Shown here: piece by piece, positions 45,481-57,250 of the stretch
Layout: the number at the start of each line of letters is the position of its first letter
Position numbering within the stretch: position 1 is the first letter of the stretch
Origin: Struthio camelus
Lineage: Eukaryota; Chordata; Aves; Struthioniformes; Struthionidae
Direction of reading: 5' to 3'
Assembly (NCBI RefSeq): GCF_040807025.1
Contig: NC_090946.1
Span: 79,730,641 to 79,794,640, forward strand
Length of the DNA stretch: 64,000 nt
Notes under the pieces: model-generated
The model's input: only the letters and a program-made list of their open reading frames with translations
Database searches by the model: none
What the model was told of the DNA's origin: nothing
Program-made: the position numbers and the translations under genes

Positions 45481-47320
45481 ACCACAGAATCACAGCACGG
45501 TTGAGGTTGGAAGGGACCTCTGGAGATCATCTAGTCCAACCCCCCTGCTCAAGCAGGGTCACCTAGAGCACACTGCCCATGACCTTGTCCAGACAGCTTC
45601 TGAATAACTCCAAGGAAGGAGACTCCCAACCTCTCTGGGCAACCTGCTCCAGGGCTCTGTCACCCTCACAGGAAAGTTGTTTTTCCTCAGGTTCAGATGA
45701 ACCTTCCTGTGTTTCAGTTTCTGCCCGTTGCCTCTTGTCCTGTTGCTGGGCACCTGTGAGAAGAGTCTGGCCCCATCCTCCTGCCACCCTCCCTTCAGGT
45801 ACTTCTACCTGTTGATGAGATCCCCCCTGAGCCTTCTCTTGCCCAGGCAGAAGAGGCCCAGCTCTGGCAGCCTTTCCTCCTAGGAGAGATGCTCCAGTCC
45901 CTTCCTCATCTTTGTCGCCCTCCGCTGGACTCGCTCCAGTACTGGAGCCCAGAAGTGGACCCAGTAGTGCAGGTGAGGCCTCAGCAGGGCTGAGGAGAGG
46001 GGCAGGATCCCCTCCCTCCACCTGCTGGCAACGCTCTGCCTAATGCACCCCAGGAGACCATTGGCCTTCTGGGCCACGAGGGCACCTTGCTGGCTCGTGG
46101 TCACCTTGTCGTCCGCCAGGACTCCCAGGTCCTTCTTGGCAGAGCTGGTCTCCAGCAGGTCAGCCCCCAGCCTGTCCTGGTGCGTGGGGTTATTCCTGCC
46201 CAGGTGCAGGACCCTGCACTTGCCTTTGTCGAACTTCATGAGGTTCCTCTCCGCCCATCTCCCCAGCCTGTCCAGGTCCCTCTCAATGGCAGCACAACCC
46301 TCTGGGATATCAGCCACTTCTCCTAGTTTTGTATGGTCAGCAGACCTTCATGCAGGTCATTGATGAATCAGTTAAGCAATAAGTTAAACAATACTGGACC
46401 AAATACTGATCCCTGGGGGGGACACTGCTGCAGGCCTCCAACTAGACTCTGCACCACTGATCACAACCCTCCAAGCCCGGCCAGTCAGCCCATTCTTAAT
46501 CCACCTCACTGTCCACTCATCCAACCCACACTTCCTGAGCCTGCCTATGAGGATGTTATGGAAGACAGTGTCAAAAGTCTTGCTGAAGTGAAGACAGACT
46601 GCTCTCCCCTCATCTACCCAGCCAGTCATTCCAGCATAGAAGGCTATCAGATTGGTTAAGCATGATTTCCCCTTGGTGAATCCATGCCGACTACTCCTGA
46701 TCACCTTCTTGTCCTCCACATGCTTAGAGATGACATCCAGGATGAGCTGTTCCAACACCTTTCCAGGGACGGAGGTGAGGCTGACTGGCCTGTGGTTCCC
46801 GGGTCCTCCTTCTTGCCCTTTTGAAGACTGGGGTGACATTAACTTTCTTCCAGTCCTCAGGCTCCTCTCCTGTTCTCCATGTCCTTTCAAAGATGATGGA
46901 GAGTGGCCTAGCAATGACATCCGCCAGCTCCCACAGCACTCGTGTGTGCATCCCATCAGGGCCGTGGACTTGCCGGTGTCAAGTCTGTCTAAACGATCTC
47001 TAACTCAACCCTCGTCCATCGTGGGGAAGTCTTCCTTTCTCCAGACTTCCTTACCGGTCTCAAGGGTCTGGGATTCCTGAGGGCTGGCCTTAGCAGTAAG
47101 GACTGAAAGAAAGAGGGCATTCAGTATCTCTGCCTTTTCTGCATTCTTTATCACCAGGGACCCTGCCCCATTCAGTAGTGGGCCCACATTTTCCCTAGTC
47201 TTCCTTTTGTTACTGATGTATTTGAAGAAGCTTTTCTTGTTGTCCTTGGTATCCCTTGCCAGATTTAATTCCAAATAGACCTTGGCCTTCCTTCTCACAT
47301 CCCTGCATCCCCCATCTGAT
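45481..47320 (-). mobile_element. CR1 LINE, 5' truncated, about 1.8 kb
   Basis: The low-coordinate end is the classic avian CR1 3' region read in reverse (ACAGAATCACAGCACGGTTG near 45484, then AGGGACCTCTGGAGATCATC). The minus-strand translation shows the linker before RT (KRKTRENVGPLLNGAG), RT core pieces (VIRSSRHGFTKGKSCLTNLI, FSKTFDTVFHNILIGRLRKC, DEWTVRWIKNGL) and the C-terminal part ([40 protein letters not shown]). It is broken by several frame changes and a short loss near 46320-46390, and lacks the endonuclease part. It is only moderately diverged, so younger than the relics at 34.4 and 56.5 kb. It sits between the CDKN3 remnant exons and the presumed CDKN3 promoter. Confidence 0.95.
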
Positions 47321-48000
47321 ACCAGAAGGGTATCGGATGTTTGGTAGTATGCTTCATCACAACACTTTCTCTCTTCCCTGTGATCGGGATAATAAATCCC
47401 TACATTAGCCCCAAGACATCTGAGCGTGCATGACTGACTGTGATTTGTAAACACTTTCAGAAACACATTCGGCACCATATCCAGACAGTTCACCAGCACC
47501 AACTTAGTGAATCGCTTTCCATCCATGTGTAACAATGAGAATCCCATGTCTACTGGGATTCTAAATTCAACTGTTGAATTCATCAGTGCTTCAGCCTAAA
47601 CTGCCCAGCTGCTTCCAGACTGAATTCTGCACGTTCTCCACCTTCATTTGTGGATCAAATTCTAAGGACAGGCACAATTGCGTATCTAAGGTGATCAAGA
47701 ACTGGCATCCCCTTCAGACTTCCAAAAAATACTTCAGTTACACACAAGCCGAGCTCTAGACAGCACCTGGCACCCCTGTATCACAGCATGACTTCAGCTG
47801 ACCCTCAAGGATATCGTGTTAACTACAAACTTTTCATCCATTTCCAAAGGTTCCCCAGAAGACCAGACCCCACTACAGATTCCCTTGGGGCAGATAACAC
47901 CCATTTTCCAGGAGCAGGATTGAGTACAAACACCCTTGTAGCTTCAAGAGGGAAAAGACACTGCCAGCTGCATATATCTGCTCAAAAATTTGTCTCACCA
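47321..48000. other. non-coding flank of the CR1 copy
   Basis: The minus-strand frame of the CR1 runs on by chance from 47320 to 47583, but the residues there do not look like CR1. No gene is recognised up to the CpG island. Confidence 0.5.
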
Positions 48001-48024
48001 GGAGACCTGGGGGGAGGGAGGAGG

Positions 48025-48039
48025 CGGGGGGGGGGGGGG
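48025..48039. repeat. G-run of about 14 bases
   Basis: Uninterrupted G stretch at the edge of the CpG island, after a GGGGGGAGGGAGGAGG tract; a strong G-quadruplex candidate on the plus strand. Confidence 0.9.
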
Positions 48040-48172
48040 AGTCCGGTCCTCCACAGCAAGCTCCTGGTCAGAGGAGCCCAAACCGGAGCCCAAACCCACC
48101 TGACTGTGTTACAAAGAGCGGCGGGAGAAGGGCGAGGCACTCAGAGCTGGAGCCCACTCTGCCTCCATCGCC

Positions 48173-48225
48173 GGGGCCGGGGCCGGGGCCGGGGCCGCCC
48201 CACAGCAACCACCACCACCACCACC
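48173..48225. repeat. (GGGGCC)4 hexanucleotide followed by an (ACC)n triplet repeat
   Basis: Four perfect GGGGCC units at 48173-48196, then after GCCCCACAGCA an ACC triplet run of about six units at 48208-48225. Both lie in the CpG island. GGGGCC is the motif expanded at human C9orf72; here it is short and shows no sign of expansion. Confidence 0.95.
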
Positions 48226-48620
48226 TCCCGCCCCTCTCCAGCCTCCGCCGGTTTGAACTGGCCTCATCCCGCTCCCGCCCACCGGCGACACCTCATTGGC
48301 CAGCCGCCTCCCCCCCCCCCATCCCCCAGTAGCGAGCAGCCGCCCGCCGGCTGCATGGAAAACCAAGCGGGACGGTCTTGCGGCTTCGCGAGGGAAGCAC
48401 TCTGATTGGCGGAAAGCAAAGAAGAGGCGGGCTTTGGGGGGGAAAAATCGCCGGCGGCCGGTGACCTTTGCGTTGATTGGCTGGGGGTGGGAGAGGCGGG
48501 AAGGAGCTGTGTCGCGTGCGCAGGGAGCCGTTGAGGGTGCGGCTGGGGGAGGGGTGCTGTGAGGAGCCGAGGCGGTTGGTGGGCGGCCATCTCCTCGCTG
48601 CCTCTGCGTTTCTTTTTAAA

Positions 48621-51600
48621 GCTGGCTGTGCGTTTCTGACTGAAAAGGGGGGTGGAAGTAGCTTCCTCCCTCTCCCACCCACCCAAAATGCTGAATTGCT
48701 TCCAAATCCTCTTTGCCCTTTTCCTCTGAGAAGTTGTTGCAGAGATAAATGCAGAGCTGATGTACTCGAAGTGCTCCCTAAACGCCCTCGGCTCCGGTCT
48801 TTGATTTCCATCCCGCTGGCACAAGGACAGTCTGCTCTCTGCTGTGATGTGCTTAACGCAGATGGGGAGGGAGGGAAGTGTTTGAGGGAAAGGATGACTG
48901 CTCCTAAGAAAAGGGCCCTTGGGACAAAGGATCCACACCTGCGATGCCGGTGTCCAAGCCTGAGAGACAGATGTGAGCTTTCACCTGTGATGCGTGTGAG
49001 AGGAGAGATGTTTGTGAATTCAGTGAGTAGGATTGCTGTTTGGTGGCCCCCTGGCTTTAGGACAGCTTTCCTGTGTGACTTAGGCATCCTAGGTACAGCG
49101 GGTTCCCAAGGGGCTCTTAAACGCTCTGCCCACGTTTCAGCTGGTGAGTTCTGGGTTCAGATAAAATAGGATTTTCTAAAAGTAGAACATGAACGCTTGC
49201 TCTTTTAATGCACGTAATGTCAAATATTCTGGCATCAGCGGTAGTAATAGGAGTAATAATCTTGCTGTTGGTGCTGGTGCTCAGATGGTTGATTCACATC
49301 TCCACGGACACATGGAAGGAAAGCTGAAGATGGCCCTACTATATGCTTTTGTTGTGTTATCTCCTGCTGGAAAATTCAGAGACATAAAACAAGCAAGATG
49401 TATCTCCATCCTGCCCTTGCCACGTTCTTCTTCTCCAATGTTACATGCGAACAGGCTGCAGGTTTTAGGGATATTGCATGTGCATTTTATCTCAGTCTAA
49501 CTAATTTAAAAGATGGCTCCAGGGAAACAGGTAGTTCTGGTTGCTTCATATTAAGAACTAGCCTTTGCCCATGCTTCGGACAGTTTTGATGGCCCTCTTC
49601 TGGAGCATTATTGAGACAGTAACTCTGGCACATTAATTAGCAAGGAAAATGCATTAACTGATAGTGAGGAATTTTGTTTTAAAAATTGTATTAAAACTTT
49701 TTATTCTATGCTTAGACGTGAGTGGAACTATGTGGTGAAGGAGCCTGACATAAATAGTGATTTTGGCAGAGGGGATAATGTGGGGTCCTGGAGACTCTCA
49801 GAGATGGTGCTTGAATTCAAACGAATGTATGTATACAAATTCCTTAAGTTTGGGTGTGGTGGGATTCTCAATAGGACCAGTGCAAACTCTCTAGGTGCAC
49901 AAGGCTAGAAATAACGTTTCTGTTCAACATTAGCAACGTTCAATTCTACAGCTGGAGGTGTTAATGAAACCTACCTGAGAAGTATCACTGAAGCAAATTG
50001 CTCTGGATCACAGGATTTAGGGTAGGTTCAGGGACTGAAAGAACAAATGACAGGAGGATCAAGGAGAAGACCAGTTTATTCAAGCCCAGAAGGTGACAGC
50101 ACATGTACAGTAATTACATTACTGGGCATCATCCAATGTGGAGATAGAGGTTGTTGGCTCAGGCTAAGGTGACAAATGGGAAGAAATAAGGCATAAGAAT
50201 CTAGGCAACACAAAGACAGCCAGCCACTGTAGCTGTGAACATCGTTTTTGTAGCTTTTACAGCTACTGCATGAAGGTATGCTTTTTATTTCTATTAACTG
50301 TCGTTTCCATCTCTGGTCCCCTTAGAGATTATGTGCAACACTTATACTTTTGATACAGATGTAAACATTTGCCATATTTTATTCTGCCTGTTTAGTTTTG
50401 CCTGTTCATGGGAAAGGTGTTGTAGATTTTAACTCTGAGGATCGTTGTTATGTAGGCAGTGACAGGAGACTTGTGAATACGTAAAGATAGCAGCAATAAT
50501 AATGATTCTGTTGGTTTTTTTTTTTTTGAAAGTATCAGAGGAATTCTTTGGAGTTTGGGTACCTTCATGCGATAGAAGTCACTATAGTACTGCATCAAAT
50601 CTAAAATAGTAGTAACTGCTGAGAATGCCAATGAGTCTTAGTGCTAAGTGTGTGCTTATGGGTTTTTTGTTTTTTTGCAGAGAGAATAATGCTTACATTA
50701 CGTGGCATAAGACATTTATGCCTCTAATGCAGTAATAAATCCCCTCCTGGAAGTATTACAAAATAATTTACAAAAAGACAGGTTAAACAACAAGATTTTC
50801 CAAGGAGCACCATATCTCAGGCTCTAAATGCAAGTATTTAGAATGGATTTGTGGTCTGGCAGCACAGTATCTATACAGAATTTGTAATGTAAGAAATGGT
50901 GCATGAAAATCCAGACAGATCTGATGGGTTAGCTAAGAATTTTCTCATGGACCCAACTGCGACTGCTGTGAAAGCAATCCCATACACAGTTATTTGGGTT
51001 TCAGGTAATTTCTATTCCTCATTTCTCAGCAAACAGTCAAGCTGCTGAAGGCCAGCTAGCTTTCAATTGTTACTCTGGTTTAAACAGACACATGGCACTC
51101 AAGTCTGTGTGCCCTAAATCAAAGACAAAGTGAAGATATTCGTACCCTGAATTTATATCCTACCATATGGTTAAAGTGTTAGAATTCTGAATGTCAGACA
51201 GATTAGGTTAAGCCTAACGTGGCTTTGCTGTCCTTGGGATGAGCCCTTGTCCCTGGGGACAGTGGGGTGGTTCACATATGTAGTATCTTCTGTCTTCTAT
51301 TCTGCACTTAGGTTTCCCAGACAAATTAAGTAGTTGATTTACTTCAGAGAAAAGCCTGTGAGTGAACCAAAATGTATGCAGTGGAGATAGGCAGGGAACA
51401 GAGTGAAAAAAGGAGTGACTTTATGGTGTAAATTCACCGCAAGTATCCCGTTCAAAGATAACCCTTAACAAACAAGCTATATTCTTTTCTGCCAGGAGCT
51501 GAAATGAGATCTGGAGGAGTGTGCAAAACACCATAATCATTTTCATTGGTAAGATCACTGGTAATTGATTATTCCAAGCAAAGCATGTGTGATGCTGAAG

Positions 51601-54600
51601 ACTTGTTAGTCACCTCTCAGTATCTCAGTGCGTATCTCAGTTTCTGGAAGTTCCTTTTTAGGAAAACTAATTAATATATATAGTGTCCCAAGAGAGGTAC
51701 TGTGATGTCTTTGGGAGCATACCACTGGGGATATCGTCAGAAGATGCCACGGGAGCATCCTTTCAATTTTTAAGATTGTTTTTTTTGGAAGAAAGCCCCC
51801 ATAAGGTGGAACGCAGTTTCAGAACTTTTAGTCATCTCTTCTTTTTTCCTAATACTTATTCTCACCCACTTCATTCTCATGTCAATGTACAGTGTCCGTT
51901 TTCCATGAATTATGGCAAAGAATGGTTTTTTCTGTCAGTGTTCAACACAAGATACATATTCAAGAACAGCAGCTGACAACTCATTAAAAATATTTGACTT
52001 CTAATTGTGTATTTGCAGGAAACCGAACGCCAGTACATTATAAGGCTTACACTGTGCCTCACAATGAGGAAATCAATGGAAAATTCTTATTTCATGAGAT
52101 AAAATTATGCCAGGTTTGAGGAGACAGTTCTAACTTGAGACACAAAAGCAAATTCAGAATTGGAAGCACAGTTTTAGGAGACTGCACATCATTACTCAGT
52201 TCTTGAGCTATGCTTGAGCATGTTTTCTTAAATTTTGTTAGAAAACTCTTGCCGATAAAACATTGACAGCTAGAAATGTATTTGCGTGGCAGTTGTCTGC
52301 TCCAAGCCAAAGTGTTTGCTGAAGGCAGATTATTTGCAAGGTGTGTTATTTCAAAAAAGCAACAAAACCCTCCTCATTCAAATTTTTTGAGGGAATTTTT
52401 TTTTTCTTCACATGCATGTGGTTTTCCATTGCTTTCCATCATAACCCAAATTCATTCATGGCAGACAGCAGGCTGGAAGCATAAAACTCACTGATTGGCT
52501 GTGTTTTCTGTCAATAGAGCTTCAAAAACATAATTTCTCTGTAGCTCTGAATAAAAACACCCTGCTTGCTGAGAAAAGTTGCTGGCTTGTGAAGTGACTT
52601 ACCTGTGAATAGAGTGTTATATGATGCTGTTGCCCTAGGGCTGGATTTATAGGTTGTTTTACCAGGATAGTAGCATGGAGTTAAGAGCTGAAAGTAAGGC
52701 AGAAGGGGTTAAGCTCTATCTAGCCCTATAAATCCTACTTGTCTACTGAATTAAAACCAGAACTGAGATTTGGCCCTAAAGCTGGTGATGAAAAACAGTG
52801 TTGCAGAGTAACTGCTGAGGTCACCGGTAAATAAACTAGTATTCCGTGCAGTTTTATAACGGTTACTCTGAACTGTTAGAAGAGGTGAACTTCTGCTTTT
52901 CTAGGAAAGGGTGCAGTCCTGCTTTTATTGACGTATATGTCACTGGGATCCGGATAAATTTACTTGCAGTCTTCATGGCAAACCCTGAATGTAAATGTGA
53001 AGACTTTTAGAGCCACAATGAAGGTCTAGTGATATTTGGAGTAGCGAATTGTGTTGTCCTGTGTAGTTGACCTGAAATGGTACGTATTCCTTGTTCTGCG
53101 CTTCTGTAGAGGAATGAATTTCCTCCTTTTGTCACAGTTCTTGCCTTTTTTCTGTTCACATTTAATACACAAAAGTTATACTTATCGTGGTAAAGAAAGT
53201 CTCTGTAATGGTGTTTTATTTTTTTCTGTTTCCATGACTACTTCTTTCTACAGTCTTCTTTCTACATCATTGAAGAATACATTGGAACAGTAATGATTAT
53301 TTAAGAGCAGGATTTTCTCCACTGTCTGATTCATTTTGTTTCACACTGAAATTGCCTGTTAAATGGAGTAAAAATTACAAATAGTTTTCATTTACAGTTT
53401 TTAGCACAATGGGGTTTGATTATGATTTGCATATACAAGCATTACAAGACTACAAATAATAGTAGCAGTTCATGGCAACGATAAGGCAGATGAAACTGCA
53501 ACAAATTGCCTATTTCTGCTGCAAAACAAGTCGTCTGTGGATGTTCACATTGTATTGTATGTGCATTAGCATACTTGCACGTGCAATTATTTATTTTAGA
53601 AGGTGAAATATCATATCTGCAACAAATACGGTGTTGCCCTTTGAGCTGAACGTCAAACATCGATCGTTGGCATTGCTAACATGAGTATTGTTTATTCCAA
53701 GTTATCATCTGTTGTCACCTAGAACTCGTTCTTTTCATTGTAGGGACTTAATTGTTCTTTCTTATCATTAAAATATTCCTTCGTGTCTGATGATAGTTAT
53801 TGCAAAACTTTTGGAGGACAGAGATCCTGCATGCAAACAGAATGAATTGGATTCTGTTTTTTTGTGTGTGTGTTTCTTCTGATGAAAGTGAAGCTTCAAA
53901 GGAATGCTCAAAATGGAACATGGCAGTGACTGTAGGAAAGGAGGAAAGCATAAAGAAATCAAAAGGAGAGCTTTGAGGGCCAGGTTTTCAGCAAATAAGG
54001 TTGCCACATTCCGTAGCTGTTCTGGTTTACACTAATTGAAGATCATTCTCTAGGAAGTATTATTTTTGTTTTATTTTATCAGTTTCCTAGATAATTCATT
54101 CCTGCTAAATACTGATACAGGCAATATAAAATTGCACATTTAAAAGTCAGATCGCTGTTATAGTAAAGAAGATGAAACAGAAAGCGTTGTACATCGATGA
54201 TACTGTTCTTTTTCATTGCACTTCCCAAATTGCTCACAACAAAGCTAAGGCGGCTAGCCTGAAGCTAGGGCTCTTGTGCCTTTCTGACTTGCTCTTCCAA
54301 ACGTTGTCTCTTCAGTGATATTAAATACTTGGTCTATGATAGGACACGCTTTCTGCAGTGGAAATGATATAAAATCGCAAACAGATAGCTGAGTTATTAC
54401 TTCATTCATTGTGAAAACAGCAGGAGGTGAAGTTTTGATTAAGTGCCTATGAAATAATTTAACGAACTGTAATGAAGGGAAAGGAACTAAACTAAATATA
54501 AAAAAGAACCTGTGTTTGAGTTACGTTTAACGTTTGACAGTCTAGAAAAGATTTTGAAGGTTCTGGCATAGTAAAAATTGTTTAAATTAAAGTGCTAGTC

Positions 54601-56149
54601 AGCGGAAGTGTTATCAGAGTACAGGATTGAATGAATTTAGATGTTTTCTTGCTCTTATGTAGTTTTTCCTTTTTTCTTTTCAGATAGCTTTAGGAAAATT
54701 AGCCACAATCTTATCAAGGAAGATGACTTATGAGATGATTAAAAATTCATAGACCAGAATTTTCAGCCTGAGGAAGGATTCCAAGCTAACAGAGAAGGCT
54801 GGGGTGAGGTAGGGGGGCAGCAAATGCAACTCAGAGCAGAAAAATATGATACTAAGAATGGTCGCCTTTTGCAGACTGTAAAAACGAATTTCAAAGGACT
54901 CACTTAGGGAGGGCAGAGAAAAGAAGGGGGGATGTAGCTGAAGTTAGTACAGTGTCTGATGACTATTCAGTGACTAAACTATATTGCTCTGGGTTGCTGC
55001 TTGTGTCTAGGGATATGCGTAAGAACCATAAGAGAAAGAGGTTAAACCGTTGGATGCAAAGTCAGAGAATTCTTTCTTTTCTTAGCTTTGTAGTCATTCC
55101 TCTTAACTTGTTCCCTTAAACTGTATGTTGCAAAGAAGGGTTTGTCCTGAGGATGCTAGATGTTACTGGATGTAAGTTACTGGAAATGGTTCCAAAAATA
55201 GAAATGCGCTTTTGTGAAAAATAAAATAGAAAGACATTTTATTTTGAAGATTTTGAAATACACTTGTTTTTTCCATTCACTCATCTGAAATTGTTAGTGA
55301 AAAAATATTCAGGAGTGTTTCAAAACAGTTTGGGAAATTTTTTCTATTAATTAAAAATCAGAGTTCAGTCAAAAACTGCCCAGTGGCCTAGGAAGATATA
55401 TCAGAAGTAGGAAGTCCCATTTGACTCCCAAATCTGACTTTTAAATTTGAGAATTTAGGAGCAATAGGGTTATCAAACTATCTCATTAAATCTCTTGTAC
55501 AACCCAAGCTAATAAATTTCACCTAGTCATCTCCATAGCACATCCAAAAACTGTAAATAGACAAAAGGATGGCAGTCATCAGAAGACTAAGCTGGGTGGT
55601 AATGGCAGAGATCAAAGTGTCAAACATGCCTGAAGGCTGTGCGATGGGAGAAAAATGACTGGATGATTTATACCTACATGTTGCCAGCAGGTATGCCATT
55701 TATTTTGCTGGGTGTCTACTCATTTCACTTCAGCGAAAATCATCCTGGCTCAAAATCTGATGATCGTAACATCCATAAGCAAAATATATCACTTGTGCAC
55801 TTCGTCCCGCCCACCTGAAGCCCCATCTCCAGCTGAGGCCAACACTTTATGAAAGCATTCATGGTAGTTCAATAGTAAACTTTTGAGGAGACTGAGATTT
55901 TGCAATCTTCTAGTTAAATTTTTCCGTTCCAAATGCTGCATACAGTAATCCACGATTCACTTTGAATGTATTTAATCCTTCCTCTCAGCATGAGGATATG
56001 GTTTCAGTCCTACTCACATTTTTAAGTCATTTTAGGCTTGATCAGCGTTTGCGTAAAACACGTCATAGGAAGACTCAGCAAAATTTAGCTGAAACTAACT
56101 GTTAAATTGGTAGGTCTCATGAAGTCTGTGGTACTAACTATCACAGAAA
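48621..56149. other. intergenic, no gene recognised
   Basis: AT-rich DNA with scattered short open frames on both strands and no coherent coding signal, splice structure or recognised repeat family. A short inverted repeat CAGTAAT-TAC-ATTACTG is near 50109. In human the region beyond CDKN3 leads to BMP4 across a gene desert, so regulatory elements are possible but none can be identified from this sequence alone. Confidence 0.5.
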
Positions 56150-57250
56150 ACATTTGGAGGACCAAAACAAATTAAAAAAAAGCCAGATTACTTGAACAGC
56201 AGAGTAGAGAAGGCTATTGGAAGTTAATAGGTTTCCATCAAAGATGCTTTTCCAATTTAGCTGAAGAAAATAAAAAAGCAAGTTTAATCTAAGATGATAG
56301 TAACACAGTTAAAAAGATTTTGAGGAACAACTCCCTGAAGATACAAGAACTACTATGCTTTTTCCAGTTGCATTGGAAACAGGAAAACATGCCAGGGAAT
56401 TTTTATGGCCTGTTATTGAGTGTGGTGTAAGAGGAATTCTTAATGAAGGTAAGGTCAAAGTTGAAGACTAAATGAATTCTTTGATCAGTGTTCGTTGCAG
56501 AGTAGCTTAGGGATCTTCCCAAACTAGAAGCTTTCTTTATGCAAGATGTCCCTAAAGAGGTGCCTCAAATCATAGTGTCAGTAGAAGAGGTTAAAAAAAA
56601 AAACAATGAAAATGAGCAATAAATTGTTAGAAGCAGAAGATGTTCACTCAAGAGTTTAAAAGGCATCTGATAATGAATTCACAAAATGGCTCTAGTATGC
56701 TACTAGTTTCTGTTGTAGAAATGGAATTGATATCAGTGGGGTGGAAGGTGACAAACATTAAGCCAGTTTTTAGAAGGGTACTAAAAAGGGTCCAAGAAAC
56801 TAGTGAGGGTTGGAGTACCATATTAAGTTGGTTGAAACCATAATAAAAATAGGAATAATAGGCACTTGGGTAAGTAAGATAAAATGGTAAAGAGTAGACA
56901 CTGGTTTTACAGAGGAAAATCAGGCCTCACAGGTCTGTTTATAGTTCTTTGAATGAGTCAAGAAACATGTGAATGAAGCTCATTCAGTTGCTGTAGTGCA
57001 GCTGAATTTCTCAAAGGCTGTTGTTAGGGCTGAGAGACTGAAGTGCCATAGAACTGATTAACGAGCAGATCCTCTCATATATCAATAACTAGCTTCAAGC
57101 TGGGACACAGAAAGTAAGAGTCAATGGTTAGTTTTCAGAATGTAGAGAGGTTATTGATGGAATTGGAACCTCTGAAGTTCAGTATAACCAAAACTGCTCT
57201 TGAAAAGAGCATTGATATGGAAGTTACAAAGTGTGCTGAACATAAGTAGT
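56150..57250 (+). mobile_element. very old CR1-like LINE relic (ORF2 region)
   Basis: A series of ordered, heavily mutated matches to CR1 ORF2 DNA: CTAAATGAATTCTTTGATCA near 56468 followed by GATCTTCCCAAACTAGAAGC at 56512 (the part before RT), GTGGAAGGTGACAAACATTA near 56739, AAATCAGGCCTCACAGGTCT near 56918, GAATTTCTCAAAGGCTGTTG near 57004, and TCAATGGTTAGTTTTCAGAA near 57121. The order and spacing are as in a full element. No useful open frame remains. The limits are approximate, and it is much older than the copy at 45.5-47.3 kb. Confidence 0.75.

Larger units (their letters stand above)
48000..48620 (-). promoter_or_regulatory. CDKN3: CpG island, likely former CDKN3 promoter
   Basis: GC-rich island with three CCAAT boxes in minus-strand orientation (48299-48295, 48409-48405, 48480-48476) followed, in the minus direction, by a CHR-like TTCAAA (48257-48252). 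CCAAT boxes upstream of a CHR element are typical of genes switched on in G2/M through NF-Y and the DREAM/B-MYB complex, the class CDKN3 belongs to. The location, just upstream of the CDKN3 remnant, fits. I could not identify exon 1. The island could also drive a transcript rightwards. Confidence 0.5.

Noticed and set aside
47330-47583. N-terminal extension of the CR1 frame
   Set aside because: The residues do not resemble CR1; the element is 5' truncated near 47320 and the frame merely continues into flanking DNA.
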